From IMG/VR virus record IMGVR_UViG_3300024265_000080, positions 1 through 48,308 of that record: a stretch of DNA of 48,308 nt; one strand, given 5' to 3'. The position numbers were made by a program, and so were the translations under genes. The notes beneath the pieces are model-generated. The model saw only the letters and a list, made by a program, of their open reading frames with translations, was not told the DNA's origin and did no database searches. The number at the start of each line of letters is the position of its first letter. The first letter of the stretch is position 1. Shown here one piece after another: positions 24,601-31,564 of this stretch. Source of the DNA: a virus.

Positions 24601-25198
24601 ATGTCGGTATTCCTTCACAAGCTCTTTCCCACTCAACTACTACTTGCATAAATTCTTCACTTCGATAATCATTACTATTGCGACTACCTTTGCTTAAATT
24701 GCATGGTCCGCAAAGAACCTGGAGATTACTAATCCCATTGTATCCGCCATTAGCAAGTGGGACAATATGATCTATCTGTAAGTTCAAAACCTTTCTGCAT
24801 TTGAGGCACCGGTATTTAGCTAAGTTTAATAGAAATTTTACATCTTCCCCGGTGTGATCTCCGCCGTTGTTTAGTTTCCTGCTTTTACGACGAGCAGTAT
24901 TTGCTCTGCACTTCTCAGGATTATTTTTTTGCCACGCTCTAGTTCGTTCTCTCGCTTTCTCTCTGGCCTTCTTAGGACTGTCTTTCCACCACCACCTTAT
25001 TCGCTTAGTGCTCAATTTTTTGTTGTTTTTGTAATACTTTTTGTAGTATTCTCTCTGATATTCTTGCCGCGCCTCGCTTTTATACCGAAGATTACTGTGA
25101 CATCCTTCACACAGTCCCTTTACTTGGTGATTACTACCAGGAGTAGTACACTCAGGATTCTGGCACTCATCGTATTTCTTGCTCCACATCGGTTTCAT
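24599..25198 (-). CDS. HNH endonuclease
   Basis: This 199-aa protein has an N-terminal zinc motif (CQNPEC...GLCEGCH, residues ~10-35), a long Lys/Arg/Trp-rich helix (residues ~40-105), and the C-terminal HNH core YRCLKC...LQIDHIVPLANGG...NLQVLCGPCNLSKGS. The DH and final N of the core are intact. I start at ATG 25198 because TATAAT lies six bases upstream, which makes upstream ATGs part of the promoter. A free-standing homing nuclease is likely; a packaging-associated HNH is less likely because it is far from terL. Confidence 0.85.
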   Translation of the reverse strand: MKPMWSKKYDECQNPECTTPGSNHQVKGLCEGCHSNLRYKSEARQEYQREYYKKYYKNNKKLSTKRIRWWWKDSPKKAREKARERTRAWQKNNPEKCRANTARRKSRKLNNGGDHTGEDVKFLLNLAKYRCLKCRKVLNLQIDHIVPLANGGYNGISNLQVLCGPCNLSKGSRNSNDYRSEEFMQVVVEWERACEGIPT

Positions 25199-25204
25199 AA
25201 ACCC

Positions 25205-25258
25205 ATTATACCACATAACTATTGCAGTAATTGGTCAAATGTGGCAAATTACTGCAAT
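25205..25258 (-). promoter_or_regulatory. promoter of HNH gene with overlapping operator-like inverted repeat
   Basis: The minus strand carries TGTGGTATAAT ending six bases before the ATG. Directly upstream is a perfect 12-bp inverted repeat (ATTGCAGTAATT/AATTACTGCAAT, 14-base gap) at 25221-25258, where a -35 would normally be. The layout suggests a repressor or activator site controlling a leaderless message. Confidence 0.6.
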
Positions 25259-25726
25259 AAGCAACTTATTGCCTATTAGAGACATTTATGGGACTTAATG
25301 GGCAAGATATTACCTATAAGATATTGTTAGTTAAATCATCTTTCGTTACGTAATCACTAACATATTGTGATTTAGCTAAGTGACGCTAAATGTTACGGTT
25401 AGTATTATCATTAGTAAAAATTACATGTATTGTAGATACTTTACTATATAGCAGCACTTCAATATGTTTTCAAGTTAGTCCATATAGTGAAGTATACGCG
25501 GGCGGTGGAGGGAACCCCAACATACAACAACAACAATAATAACGAACGTGGTGCCCCCCTCACCACTATTTACACGCAAATTTTTACTAGAACATATATT
25601 CTACATCTCACATGCGCTGTCCCTTGATTGTGAAACCTGTCACGAATAGAACAAACGTTCTGTACGGAACGTACACATACGCAACGAAGAGAACAAACAT
25701 GACCTTACAGAATTGTTAGGTTATTC

Positions 25727-25757
25727 TTACACATATTCTTATAGAATTGTGTATAAT
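25727..25757 (+). promoter_or_regulatory. early plus-strand promoter candidate
   Basis: TATAAT at 25752-25757 is a perfect -10. TTACAC 19 bases upstream is a weak -35. The AGAATTGT repeat ends just before the -10 and recurs 34 bases upstream, suggesting a regulator bound beside the polymerase. It would read the small early genes to 29.8 kb. Confidence 0.55.
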
Positions 25758-25855
25758 GAAGTCATAAGTAATTCCCCAGGGATAATGGTTATTCTATAAA
25801 TGGGTTTATGGGGATGGGTAATATTCAGAGGTAAACTAACTAGGAGAGCAAAACA

Positions 25856-26077
25856 ATGAAAAACAAAGACTTGAAATCAAATATTATGACAGGATACGAA
25901 GTAAAAACACGCACAGTTGAAATTCTTGAGCCTGACGGCAGGGGCATTGCCTCTAAGTTTGCTATATACCACGTTTATCAAGACGATGGGAACAATAGAA
26001 CTTATTGTCATGCGTATCCTGACTATCTCAGTATGATTACTGCACATCCTGAACTGAAACCACGAATAAAAGTATAA
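25856..26077 (+). CDS. small early protein, unknown
   Basis: This 73-aa protein has GGAGAG ten bases before ATG. The sequence (VKTRTVEILEPDGRGIASKF, then CHAYPDYLSMI) suggests one beta-hairpin domain. It is the first gene behind the early promoter. I do not recognise it; phage genes in this position often redirect host processes. Confidence 0.7.
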   Translation: MKNKDLKSNIMTGYEVKTRTVEILEPDGRGIASKFAIYHVYQDDGNNRTYCHAYPDYLSMITAHPELKPRIKV

Positions 26078-26126
26078 GGCATACCTTATACTAATCGGCC
26101 TGACTCAGGCCGCACACCTTATACTA
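26071..26126 (+). other. tandem hairpins between early genes
   Basis: AGTATAAGG/CCTTATACT (9 bp, 4-base loop) is followed at once by CGGCCTG/CAGGCCG (7 bp, 3-base loop), then a second ACCTTATACTA. The first stem contains the stop codon of the upstream gene. No T-run follows, so RNA processing or a protein-binding site is more likely than termination. Confidence 0.55.
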
Positions 26127-26143
26127 TAATTGGAGGTAAAACA

Positions 26144-26350
26144 ATGCGAATGACAAGGTATCAATATAAAATACAGACAGTGTACCAACATTTATTCACA
26201 GACGAATATGACATTATATCAATAAATGCCAATAGCGAGGAACTAGCCGAATCAGTACTATCAAGAATGTTATCCGAAAGAGATGACTGTTATAGCAGCG
26301 ACAGCAGTTATCAAACATATCAATTTGAATTAGTAAACATATTCCACTAA
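26144..26350 (+). CDS. small early protein, unknown
   Basis: This 68-aa protein has GGAGG nine bases before ATG. It has beta-like flanks (YQYKIQTVYQHLF, TYQFELVNIF) and an acidic central helix (SEELAESVLSRML), as in small ferredoxin-like folds. Its 21-base translation start region, including AATTGGAGGTAAAACAATG, is repeated exactly in the next gene. Confidence 0.7.
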   Translation: MRMTRYQYKIQTVYQHLFTDEYDIISINANSEELAESVLSRMLSERDDCYSSDSSYQTYQFELVNIFH

Positions 26351-26387
26351 TACTCTTATACCCCTGTATCTATATCAAGCTAGGAGG
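26347..26387 (+). repeat. repeated intergenic leader, copy 1
   Basis: CTAATACTCTTATA, a short variable part, then ATATCAAGC and AGGAG, ahead of the dual-start gene. A second copy at 26662-26702 precedes the next gene. The shared leader implies that gene-plus-leader units were duplicated or swapped. Confidence 0.55.
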
Positions 26388-26392
26388 TAACT

Positions 26393-26659
26393 GTGCAAGT
26401 AGTAAAATTGTTATACATAATTTGCGTAATAGTATTCACAGCTTGTGTGATTTTATTCATAATTGGAGGTAAAACAATGAAAATAATAACAACACCAAGA
26501 GAGTTGATAGATAAAGGCTTATGGGATAGATACTGTGAAATATCTGGGATGTCTGTATATGCAGTAAATGAGGGCTATCCTGACGATACGCCTATATCGC
26601 TAGATCTTCCCAAATATAAACCACTAATCTTGAGACTGTGCTACCTTGAAACTAACTAA
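26393..26659 (+). CDS. dual-start membrane/soluble small protein
   Basis: The long form (88 aa) starts at GTG 26393 behind AGGAGG and opens with a membrane helix (LLYIICVIVFTACVILFIIG). An in-frame ATG at 26477 has its own GGAGG and would give a 60-aa soluble form, MKIITTPRELIDKGLWDRYC onward. Both starts have ideal spacing, so two products are predicted. Function unknown. Confidence 0.6.
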   Translation: MQVVKLLYIICVIVFTACVILFIIGGKTMKIITTPRELIDKGLWDRYCEISGMSVYAVNEGYPDDTPISLDLPKYKPLILRLCYLETN

Positions 26660-26661
26660 TC

Positions 26662-26702
26662 ACTAATACTCTTATATAGGGCATTCATATCAAGCCAGGA
26701 GA
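26662..26702 (+). repeat. repeated intergenic leader, copy 2
   Basis: This has the same order of CTAATACTCTTATA, ATATCAAGC and AGGAG as the copy at 26347-26387, with different middle bases. Confidence 0.55.
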
Positions 26703-26706
26703 AACA

Positions 26707-26973
26707 ATGAACAGAATAGAACGGATAAGAAAAAAGATTGAAGAAAATCCAGAGGGCGCCCTGGCTATATTGGATATGATGAATCAAGTAGCTGTTAGGG
26801 AAGTCGTTATTGAAATATGTAATGACGATAATCTTTCACCTGTTGGGAAAGCAGACAGAGTACTGATTTATCTTGACGTTCCAATGGATAAAGTGTTGGA
26901 AGATATAGAAATCAAAGCGATAAAAGATAGTTTAGAAAATTATAGCCAAGATTGCCTAGACAAGGAGAACTAA
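26707..26973 (+). CDS. small helical early protein
   Basis: This 88-aa acidic protein has AGGAG eight bases before ATG and is mostly helical (IERIRKKIEENPEGALAILD, then VAVREVVIEICND). The middle resembles a short helical bundle. Its stop overlaps the next start (TAATG). Function unknown. Confidence 0.7.
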   Translation: MNRIERIRKKIEENPEGALAILDMMNQVAVREVVIEICNDDNLSPVGKADRVLIYLDVPMDKVLEDIEIKAIKDSLENYSQDCLDKEN

Positions 26974-27098
26974 TGAATATCAAATCAAGAGTAAAGAATC
27001 CACGCTTATACGCTGCATGGCTCATTCAGATATACGATAAAGGACATCAAGCGATTGTATTACGTTCACTATTGGGGATCTATAGCAAGGAGGAGTGA
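26973..27098 (+). CDS. 41-aa early peptide
   Basis: MNIKSRVKNPRLYAAWLIQI continues to SLLGIYSKEE. AAGGAG lies seven bases upstream, and the gene is coupled on both sides (TAATG in, TGATG out). It fills the gap between two genes exactly, which supports expression. A basic N-terminus with a hydrophobic centre; function unknown. Confidence 0.6.
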   Translation: MNIKSRVKNPRLYAAWLIQIYDKGHQAIVLRSLLGIYSKEE

Positions 27099-27298
27099 TG
27101 GAAAACCTTACAAATGAAGAGCTTTTGTTTGACCGTCAAGAAAGTTTCAACGATATAGTTTCCTGTTTAGTCGCTAAGTCTCAGGACAGAGAGGACTATG
27201 AAGAAAGACTGAATGGAAACCTGAGCATTATAAATACAATCTACAAAGAATGCAAACGGCGTGGGTTTGACCCTGCTCAATACAAAGAGCAGCCCTAG
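27098..27298 (+). CDS. small helical early protein
   Basis: This 66-aa acidic helical protein (NEELLFDRQESFNDIVSCLV, then a helix to KRRGFDPAQYKEQP) starts at ATG 27098 behind AGGAGG. The GTG one codon earlier is part of the coupled TGATG junction. Function unknown. Confidence 0.65.
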   Translation: MENLTNEELLFDRQESFNDIVSCLVAKSQDREDYEERLNGNLSIINTIYKECKRRGFDPAQYKEQP

Positions 27299-27312
27299 AT
27301 TCTATAATAGTG

Positions 27313-27342
27313 GATACTCTGGAGTGGTTCCTTCAGGGTATC
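27313..27342 (+). other. 12-bp RNA hairpin in a 126-base leader
   Basis: GATACTCTGGAG pairs with CTTCAGGGTATC over twelve positions (two G-U) with loop TGGTTC. It sits in a gap with no gene, upstream of a small membrane protein. The G-U pairs favour an RNA function over a DNA operator. No T-run follows. Confidence 0.6.
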
Positions 27343-27424
27343 GACTATATTGCAAGTAGCTTGCGAAATCGGGATGGAAATAACTGTTGTAATCACTTAT
27401 AATCTATACCAGGAGGTATTACAG

Positions 27425-27574
27425 ATGCTTACATTATTATTCTGTTTCTGTATCATCATGTGGAGGCCGCCGTTTGTGCCAATAAATATCGCATTGGTAC
27501 TGACAACAATGCTTGCCTTTTTCGCTTGGGATGTGTACGAAATAAGAGATTTTATTTGGAGAAAGCCAAACTAA
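27425..27574 (+). CDS. 49-aa two-helix membrane protein
   Basis: ATG 27425 follows AGGAGG at ideal spacing; a longer open frame upstream lacks any site. Membrane helices cover about residues 1-13 (MLTLLFCFCIIMW) and 18-36 (INIALVLTTMLAFFAWDVY), with a basic end. It could act on the host membrane early in infection. Confidence 0.6.
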   Translation: MLTLLFCFCIIMWRPPFVPINIALVLTTMLAFFAWDVYEIRDFIWRKPN

Positions 27575-27602
27575 CTAACCACTATACAATAGGAGGTAAC
27601 TG

Positions 27603-27821
27603 ATGAACAGAAACGAACATTTAGAATGGTGTAAAAAAAGAGCGTTGGAATATGTTGATGCTAGTGATTTGACAAATGCTTATGCTTCGATGACTTCTGA
27701 TTTAGGAAAACATCCTGAAACATCTGGGCATATAGGAATTGAATTAGGAATGGGATTACTAATGATTGGAAAGCTATCAACAGATGCCGAAATGCGAAAA
27801 TTCATTGAGGGATTCAACTAA
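27603..27821 (+). CDS. conserved phage protein, unknown function
   Basis: This 72-aa protein has the pattern HLEWCKKRALEYVD, then SMTSDLGKHPET and MRKFIEGFN. I recognise this layout from many unrelated phage genomes, where it stays uncharacterised. AGGAGG precedes the ATG. The conserved WCK and IEGFN ends suggest a compact helical protein. Confidence 0.75.
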   Translation: MNRNEHLEWCKKRALEYVDASDLTNAYASMTSDLGKHPETSGHIGIELGMGLLMIGKLSTDAEMRKFIEGFN

Positions 27822-27850
27822 TACAACCACTTACAACTAGGAGGTAACTG

Positions 27851-28018
27851 ATGAATAAGAATGAGAAGATAAAGGTAGCCAAGCAAATGATTGAGGAATT
27901 TGGCGGAAGTCCGCATACAATGAATGAGGGCGAGATACATACCAAGTCAGAAACAGTTTGGATGTTTGAACACTGGCTTGAACAACAAGAGGAGGTAACT
28001 AATGAATGTACAAATTAA
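27851..28018 (+). CDS. 55-aa early protein
   Basis: It starts behind AGGAGGTAACTG, the same leader as the preceding gene. It is helical and charged (KNEKIKVAKQMIEEFGGSPH, then TVWMFEHWLEQQEEV). The stop lies 17 bases inside the next gene. Function unknown. Confidence 0.6.
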   Translation: MNKNEKIKVAKQMIEEFGGSPHTMNEGEIHTKSETVWMFEHWLEQQEEVTNECTN

Positions 28019-28250
28019 TAATTGGGTTGATGACGAATATCATGGGAGAACAGTAACACACGCTACCATAACAGATAGCAACGGTTATATCTGGGAGTAT
28101 GATGCGTATGCGTATCAATCAAATCACCGGGAACTGAGAATACCAGCAGCAGACAAGGAATTTCCAGAGGAACACCAGAACGAAAACGGATACGATGCAC
28201 GATCACTTGATGAAGCTCTACTGACGCTGATGGATGGAGGGTATATCTAA
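28002..28250 (+). CDS. small early protein, unknown
   Basis: This 82-aa protein has AGGAGG upstream inside the previous gene. It has beta-rich INNWVDDEYHGRTVTHATIT and YIWEYDAYAY segments followed by an acidic C-terminus. Its stop overlaps the next start (TAATG). Function unknown. Confidence 0.7.
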   Translation: MNVQINNWVDDEYHGRTVTHATITDSNGYIWEYDAYAYQSNHRELRIPAADKEFPEEHQNENGYDARSLDEALLTLMDGGYI

Positions 28251-28621
28251 TGAATGATATTAGTACTCATAATGATGGGTGGTGGATAAGATTCAATGAC
28301 CCGAAACAAAGCAGTAGTTATACTGGTAACCAAACAGGGAAATACTTATTTTTCTGTAAAAACCAAGAAACATTATTGAAGCTCTGTAAACATGAGATAA
28401 CCGAACATGGATTTATCTATGCAAAGGTATCAACAAACGCCAACGATAATGATTATGTCTGTTGTCTGTATTGGATGGACGACAGCAGAAAGCATGAGCT
28501 TGCTCAGAGGTATAGGCAACGAGAAGATATTAAGTACCGGTATTGGAAATCTAATGCAGATACATTGGCTGGAAAATATAGTAAAAATTATTTAGACAAG
28601 GAGGCAACTAATGACAACTGA
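28250..28621 (+). CDS. conserved phage protein, unknown function
   Basis: This 123-aa protein has the order GKYLFFCKNQETLLKL, HGFIYAKVS, VCCLYWMDDSRKHELAQRY and KYRYWKSNADTLAGKYS. This order recurs in phage genomes without known function. The C-terminal YRYWKS and GKYS parts are the most conserved. Coupled upstream through TAATG. Confidence 0.75.
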   Translation: MNDISTHNDGWWIRFNDPKQSSSYTGNQTGKYLFFCKNQETLLKLCKHEITEHGFIYAKVSTNANDNDYVCCLYWMDDSRKHELAQRYRQREDIKYRYWKSNADTLAGKYSKNYLDKEATNDN

Positions 28622-28772
28622 CACTCACATCCTACATATTGTAGACGCTTACACTACCTGGCCTCTCTTGTGCTGGAACTGTGGAAGTGATAAGGTGGTG
28701 TACTCAAGCCATGTAAACGATAGCCTTTGCCAGTGTTGTAATGAATGGCAACTAAATGAGGAGGAAGAATGA
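28611..28772 (+). CDS. 53-aa zinc-ribbon protein
   Basis: Residues ~21-24 CWNC and 40-43 CQCC form a four-Cys ribbon around KVVYSSHVND. AGGAGG lies seven bases before the ATG. It overlaps the upstream stop by 11 bases and ends EEEE with an ATGA link to the next gene. Nucleic-acid or protein binding is likely. Confidence 0.65.
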   Translation: MTTDTHILHIVDAYTTWPLLCWNCGSDKVVYSSHVNDSLCQCCNEWQLNEEEE

Positions 28773-28894
28773 ATATCAAGCAATGGTTTGCTCTACTAAA
28801 GCAAGACACATTAATAAGTCGTATAACTGATTTCATTTATTACAGAATTACTAGTCGAATGCGCTGGACAATGAGACAATGGAAAAACAAATAA
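28769..28894 (+). CDS. 41-aa basic peptide
   Basis: MNIKQWFALLKQDTLISRIT, then DFIYYRITSRMRWTMRQWKN. Strongly basic with many aromatic residues; coupled by ATGA to the zinc-ribbon gene. It could bind nucleic acid or membrane. Function unknown. Confidence 0.55.
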   Translation: MNIKQWFALLKQDTLISRITDFIYYRITSRMRWTMRQWKNK

Positions 28895-28909
28895 ACGAGG
28901 AGCAACCCA

Positions 28910-29143
28910 ATGACTAACCCTGAAAAAGTAGATTTCTTAGGAGAAGCAAAGAAGTACGCAGTAGGATTTAGAGAAAAGGGATTCCATAATAAAATCTATC
29001 TCATAGAATCTGTGTTGTTCACAGGAATTGCTATTGCTGAACAGCTTGAGAAGATGAACAAGATAAGTGCCTTGAGCTTGCAACAACATCCAAGGTTTGT
29101 CCTGAACAGCGACCTTGCCGGCATATTGCAGAAGGACAAATGA
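28910..29143 (+). CDS. small early protein, unknown
   Basis: This 77-aa protein starts behind GAGGAG. It is mostly helical: EAKKYAVGFREKGFHNKIYL, then VLFTGIAIAEQLEKMNK. The middle is mildly hydrophobic but I would not call a membrane helix. The end overlaps the next start (ATGA). Confidence 0.65.
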   Translation: MTNPEKVDFLGEAKKYAVGFREKGFHNKIYLIESVLFTGIAIAEQLEKMNKISALSLQQHPRFVLNSDLAGILQKDK

Positions 29144-29274
29144 AAGAACTACTCTGTGCAGGAGCCATGTTAGCAAGCGTCACGATAGTACCGATGTTGT
29201 TCTTGATTGCGCTACGTGCTGTGTACCTTGCTGACTTGCGCAACCAAAAATATCCACCTGAATACAAGGAGTAA
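29140..29274 (+). CDS. 44-aa membrane protein
   Basis: One hydrophobic helix (CAGAMLASVTIVPMLFLIAL, residues ~6-25) is followed by a basic tail ending YPPEYKE. Coupled by ATGA to the upstream gene. Function unknown. Confidence 0.6.
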   Translation: MKELLCAGAMLASVTIVPMLFLIALRAVYLADLRNQKYPPEYKE

Positions 29275-29278
29275 TAAA

Positions 29279-29779
29279 ATGGGTAGAGAAATAAGAATGG
29301 TGCCGCCTAATTGGGAACATCCCAAGCAAGACAATGGACATTACGAACCAATGTTTGACGAGGATTTTGACACCGCCCTCAATGAATGGATAGAGGGATA
29401 TGAACTATGGAAAAAGGGAGAACATCCCGAACAACAAGAGGAAGAATGTAACTATCCTTTTTGGGAGTGGATGGGTGGTCCTCCTAATCCAGACTCCTAC
29501 CGACCAGCCTTCACAGAAGATCCAACTTGGTATCAGACGTATGAAAATGTATCAGAAGGAACACCAGTAACACCACCCTTTGCAACCAAAGAGGAGTTAA
29601 TTGAATACCTAGTTGAACATGGTACATTCTGGGACGTACGCAGGGTCGCAGATGGCAGACAAGACAGGGTTGGATGGGATAGAAAAGCAGCCGAGCAATT
29701 TGTCAAGGCTGAATACGCACCTTCAGGCATGATAGTAGGTGGCACTTGCTACTCTCCCCGAGACGGGTTCCCCACCTAA
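29279..29779 (+). CDS. conserved phage protein, unknown function
   Basis: This 166-aa protein starts MGREIRMVPPNWEHPKQ, preceded by AAGGAG. The parts REIR-VPPNWEHP, YRPAFTED, YQTYENVSEGTPVTPPF and YAPSGMIVGG form a pattern seen in many phages and some plasmids with no assigned function. I reject a start at 29207 because it overlaps the membrane gene. It is the last gene before the terminator. Confidence 0.8.
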   Translation: MGREIRMVPPNWEHPKQDNGHYEPMFDEDFDTALNEWIEGYELWKKGEHPEQQEEECNYPFWEWMGGPPNPDSYRPAFTEDPTWYQTYENVSEGTPVTPPFATKEELIEYLVEHGTFWDVRRVADGRQDRVGWDRKAAEQFVKAEYAPSGMIVGGTCYSPRDGFPT

Positions 29780-29809
29780 TCAAGTGACTTGAATATTATA
29801 TAAGCATAT

Positions 29810-29836
29810 AGGAGTGTTGCCAACAACAACACTCCT
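29810..29836 (+). terminator. terminator of the early plus operon
   Basis: AGGAGTGTTG/CAACACTCCT, a perfect 10-bp stem with a 7-base loop, is followed by TTTGC. The short T-run makes it moderate. It separates the plus early genes from convergent minus genes. Confidence 0.65.
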
Positions 29837-29855
29837 TTGCATAACATCTCTTTAT

Positions 29856-30287
29856 CTATTCTGGATCCTCATTCTCTATATCCCCCGTTAGTTTTTCCTC
29901 AGTCCATCCCAATATCTTATCAAGTAAGCCTGGATGTTTAGCAATTAGCTTTGACATGGTATCACCACTCGCACCATCACAAGTAGGGCAGGGCTCACCA
30001 CTGTCAGGGTCCCAAAGCCCAAGCTCCTCCCTTCGAGTAGGGCTTAGTGCAAGTAACTTATTATAAGCACTTACAGTACCGCTCTTGCCTTCTACGAATA
30101 TTCTACCAAGAGTCAAGATGTCAGCCGGAAACGGCTCAGTGAACCCCATGGCAAGCAAGTTCATCTTTAGTTCTATCTCTCCCTTGTTCTCCCGCGCTAC
30201 CTTCCTACCCTCTGCTAGTTTTTCAAGGTGTTCAGGTGATAGCTTATGTCCAGGCTTGAACTGACCAAGCTCATTTCTTTCAGCCAT
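29856..30287 (-). CDS. unknown protein with CxxC
   Basis: This 143-aa protein begins ERNELGQFKPGHKLSPEHLE. The GQFKPGHK string is a short motif seen at the N-terminus of several phage DNA-associated proteins. Helices follow, then GEPCPTCDGASG near residue 100. A small-terminase or regulatory role is conceivable but unsupported. The start overlaps the upstream stop (TAATG). Confidence 0.6.
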   Translation of the reverse strand: MAERNELGQFKPGHKLSPEHLEKLAEGRKVARENKGEIELKMNLLAMGFTEPFPADILTLGRIFVEGKSGTVSAYNKLLALSPTRREELGLWDPDSGEPCPTCDGASGDTMSKLIAKHPGLLDKILGWTEEKLTGDIENEDPE

Positions 30288-30979
30288 TACGCATCCTCAA
30301 CAGCTTTGATATTTTGATACACCTTAGCTGACTTCTTATCCTTCACTCCAACCATGTATAGTTTCACCGCACCAGTTGGAATAGGTGTATGATCCGCGCC
30401 CACTACTGGCACAAACAAGGGGAACATACTTCTAAATATTTTCTCTCCTACCTCAGTAGCGTAGTAATGTCCTGCTGCTGGCTTAGTTCCATTGAAGAAG
30501 TTCACCCATGTTCCATCGTATGAGTAGCAGTTAGCCAACACTTCATAGCTCTGGCCTTCGAGGATGTCATCCATCTTGCTACCTTTCAGCCCAAGATACT
30601 GAGTGCCATCACCAATAGGAGTAGCAACAACAGGTGTACCATCATCAAACGGTACTGCTGGTGCATCAATAACCACACCACCAAGCTCTTTTGCTGTCTC
30701 AACAGTAGATACTACTTGAATCAACTTAGGTACTTCATCAACAGGAGTAACGGGGAGTGGTGCTGGTGCTACTTGTCCTTGCTCAGGATGTTCTGCCTTA
30801 TTGTAAGTACTTATAAAAGGCTTATACCCCTCGTCCTGCATGTAAGCAATTACAGCTTCCAAGTCACTCAACGCATCAAGAGCTGTGTCTTTCCGGGCAG
30901 TAACACTCACCTGCCATCCATTCTTGCTTATTGCACTTGTGAAAGCTACCCCAGAATATTCATGCACATTCTTATTCAT
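30287..30979 (-). CDS. unknown phage protein (230 aa)
   Basis: The N-terminal domain (residues 1-65) is beta-alpha: GVAFTSAISKNGWQVSVTAR, then a helix SDLEAVIAYMQDEGYKPF. A Pro/Val-rich linker (residues ~70-125) joins it to a C-terminal beta-rich half with YEVLANCYSYDGTWVNFFNG. The two-domain layout with a flexible linker resembles phage DNA-binding accessory proteins, but I cannot name the family. It is the largest gene of the minus early block. Confidence 0.65.
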   Translation of the reverse strand: MNKNVHEYSGVAFTSAISKNGWQVSVTARKDTALDALSDLEAVIAYMQDEGYKPFISTYNKAEHPEQGQVAPAPLPVTPVDEVPKLIQVVSTVETAKELGGVVIDAPAVPFDDGTPVVATPIGDGTQYLGLKGSKMDDILEGQSYEVLANCYSYDGTWVNFFNGTKPAAGHYYATEVGEKIFRSMFPLFVPVVGADHTPIPTGAVKLYMVGVKDKKSAKVYQNIKAVEDA

Positions 30980-31177
30980 CTATCCTCCTCTCTCTAAGTT
31001 TAAGTTTTCCATCATCTCGTCTTGATAGTCGTCCTCTTGTGCTTGGAATTGCAAGCCCTTGTCTAGCCAGCTATCATAAGTGTCAAGAAGTACAGCCTCT
31101 ATTGCTGTCAATTCATATCCGCTGCCTGCTAACCAGTCACCAAATCTTTTTAGCCTTTCCCCATCTATCTCTTTCAT
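30980..31177 (-). CDS. small acidic protein A
   Basis: This 65-aa protein starts at ATG 31177 behind GAGGAGG. Its end (LQFQAQEDDYQDEMMENLNL then RGG) resembles the end of protein B at 31357. The terminal Gly-Gly-stop codons double as the ribosome-binding site of the next gene (GGAGGATAG-ATG). Function unknown. Confidence 0.65.
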   Translation of the reverse strand: MKEIDGERLKRFGDWLAGSGYELTAIEAVLLDTYDSWLDKGLQFQAQEDDYQDEMMENLNLERGG

Positions 31178-31356
31178 CACTCCTCCTCGCTCATGATTTG
31201 TATCATTTGTTTCAAGTCATCAACGTCTACTATGCCATCAATAAGTATAGTGTTCTCGCCCTGATACCATCGAATAAAAGGTCCATTATTAGTTTCGTAG
31301 CACACCTTGTCCCTAACAGGATATGATCTCTCGAAAAATTCAAGCGGTTCTTCCAT
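31177..31356 (-). CDS. 59-aa early protein
   Basis: It starts MEEPLEFFERSYPVRDKVCY behind GGAGG. The middle is beta-like (GPFIRWYQGENTILIDG) and the end helical and acidic. TGATG couples it to the next gene. It fills a gap that otherwise holds nothing. Function unknown. Confidence 0.65.
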   Translation of the reverse strand: MEEPLEFFERSYPVRDKVCYETNNGPFIRWYQGENTILIDGIVDVDDLKQMIQIMSEEE

Positions 31357-31563
31357 CTATCCTCCTCTACTTAGTATATCTTCCATTTGCTTTTCGTCTT
31401 TATAGTCTGCTTCTTGTTCTTGTGCTTCAAGTCCTGCATCAAACCCACACTTGTACCCTAATGCAAAGTCAGTCTTTGACTTCTCGTAATTTTTCGCATC
31501 GTAAACGATTGAAATATTTTTCTTGCCATATAACTGTATAAATTTATCATCCATCTCTTTCAT
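31357..31563 (-). CDS. small acidic protein B
   Basis: This 68-aa protein starts MKEMDDKFIQLYGKKNISIV behind GGAGG. A segment FALGYKCGFDAGLEAQEQE leads into the acidic tail shared with protein A and again ends RGG-stop over GGAGG. Partial paralogy with protein A is visible only at the C-terminus. Confidence 0.65.
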   Translation of the reverse strand: MKEMDDKFIQLYGKKNISIVYDAKNYEKSKTDFALGYKCGFDAGLEAQEQEADYKDEKQMEDILSRGG

Positions 31564-31564
31564 G

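Larger units (their letters stand above)
25199..25855. other. 650-bp non-coding control/origin candidate
   Basis: No credible gene lies here. From left to right it holds the 12-bp inverted repeat, AT-rich sequence with AATCAC/GTGATT and TTTAGC/GCTAAA inverted repeats (about 25350-25395), and a C/G-rich patch with GTGGTG/CACCAC. Next comes the palindrome ACGTTC-tgtacg-GAACGT (25655-25672), with GAACAAAC at 25649 and 25691. Last are two AGAATTGT copies (25709, 25743) in front of a TATAAT. Strand switching, AT content and repeats fit a replication origin or regulator-binding region. Confidence 0.55.

Noticed and set aside
25390-25540. 49-aa open frame starting MLRLVLSLVK in the non-coding region
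   Set aside because: There is no ribosome-binding site and no promoter spacing that fits. The frame runs through the inverted-repeat and CAA-rich tract, and its codons look like translated non-coding sequence.
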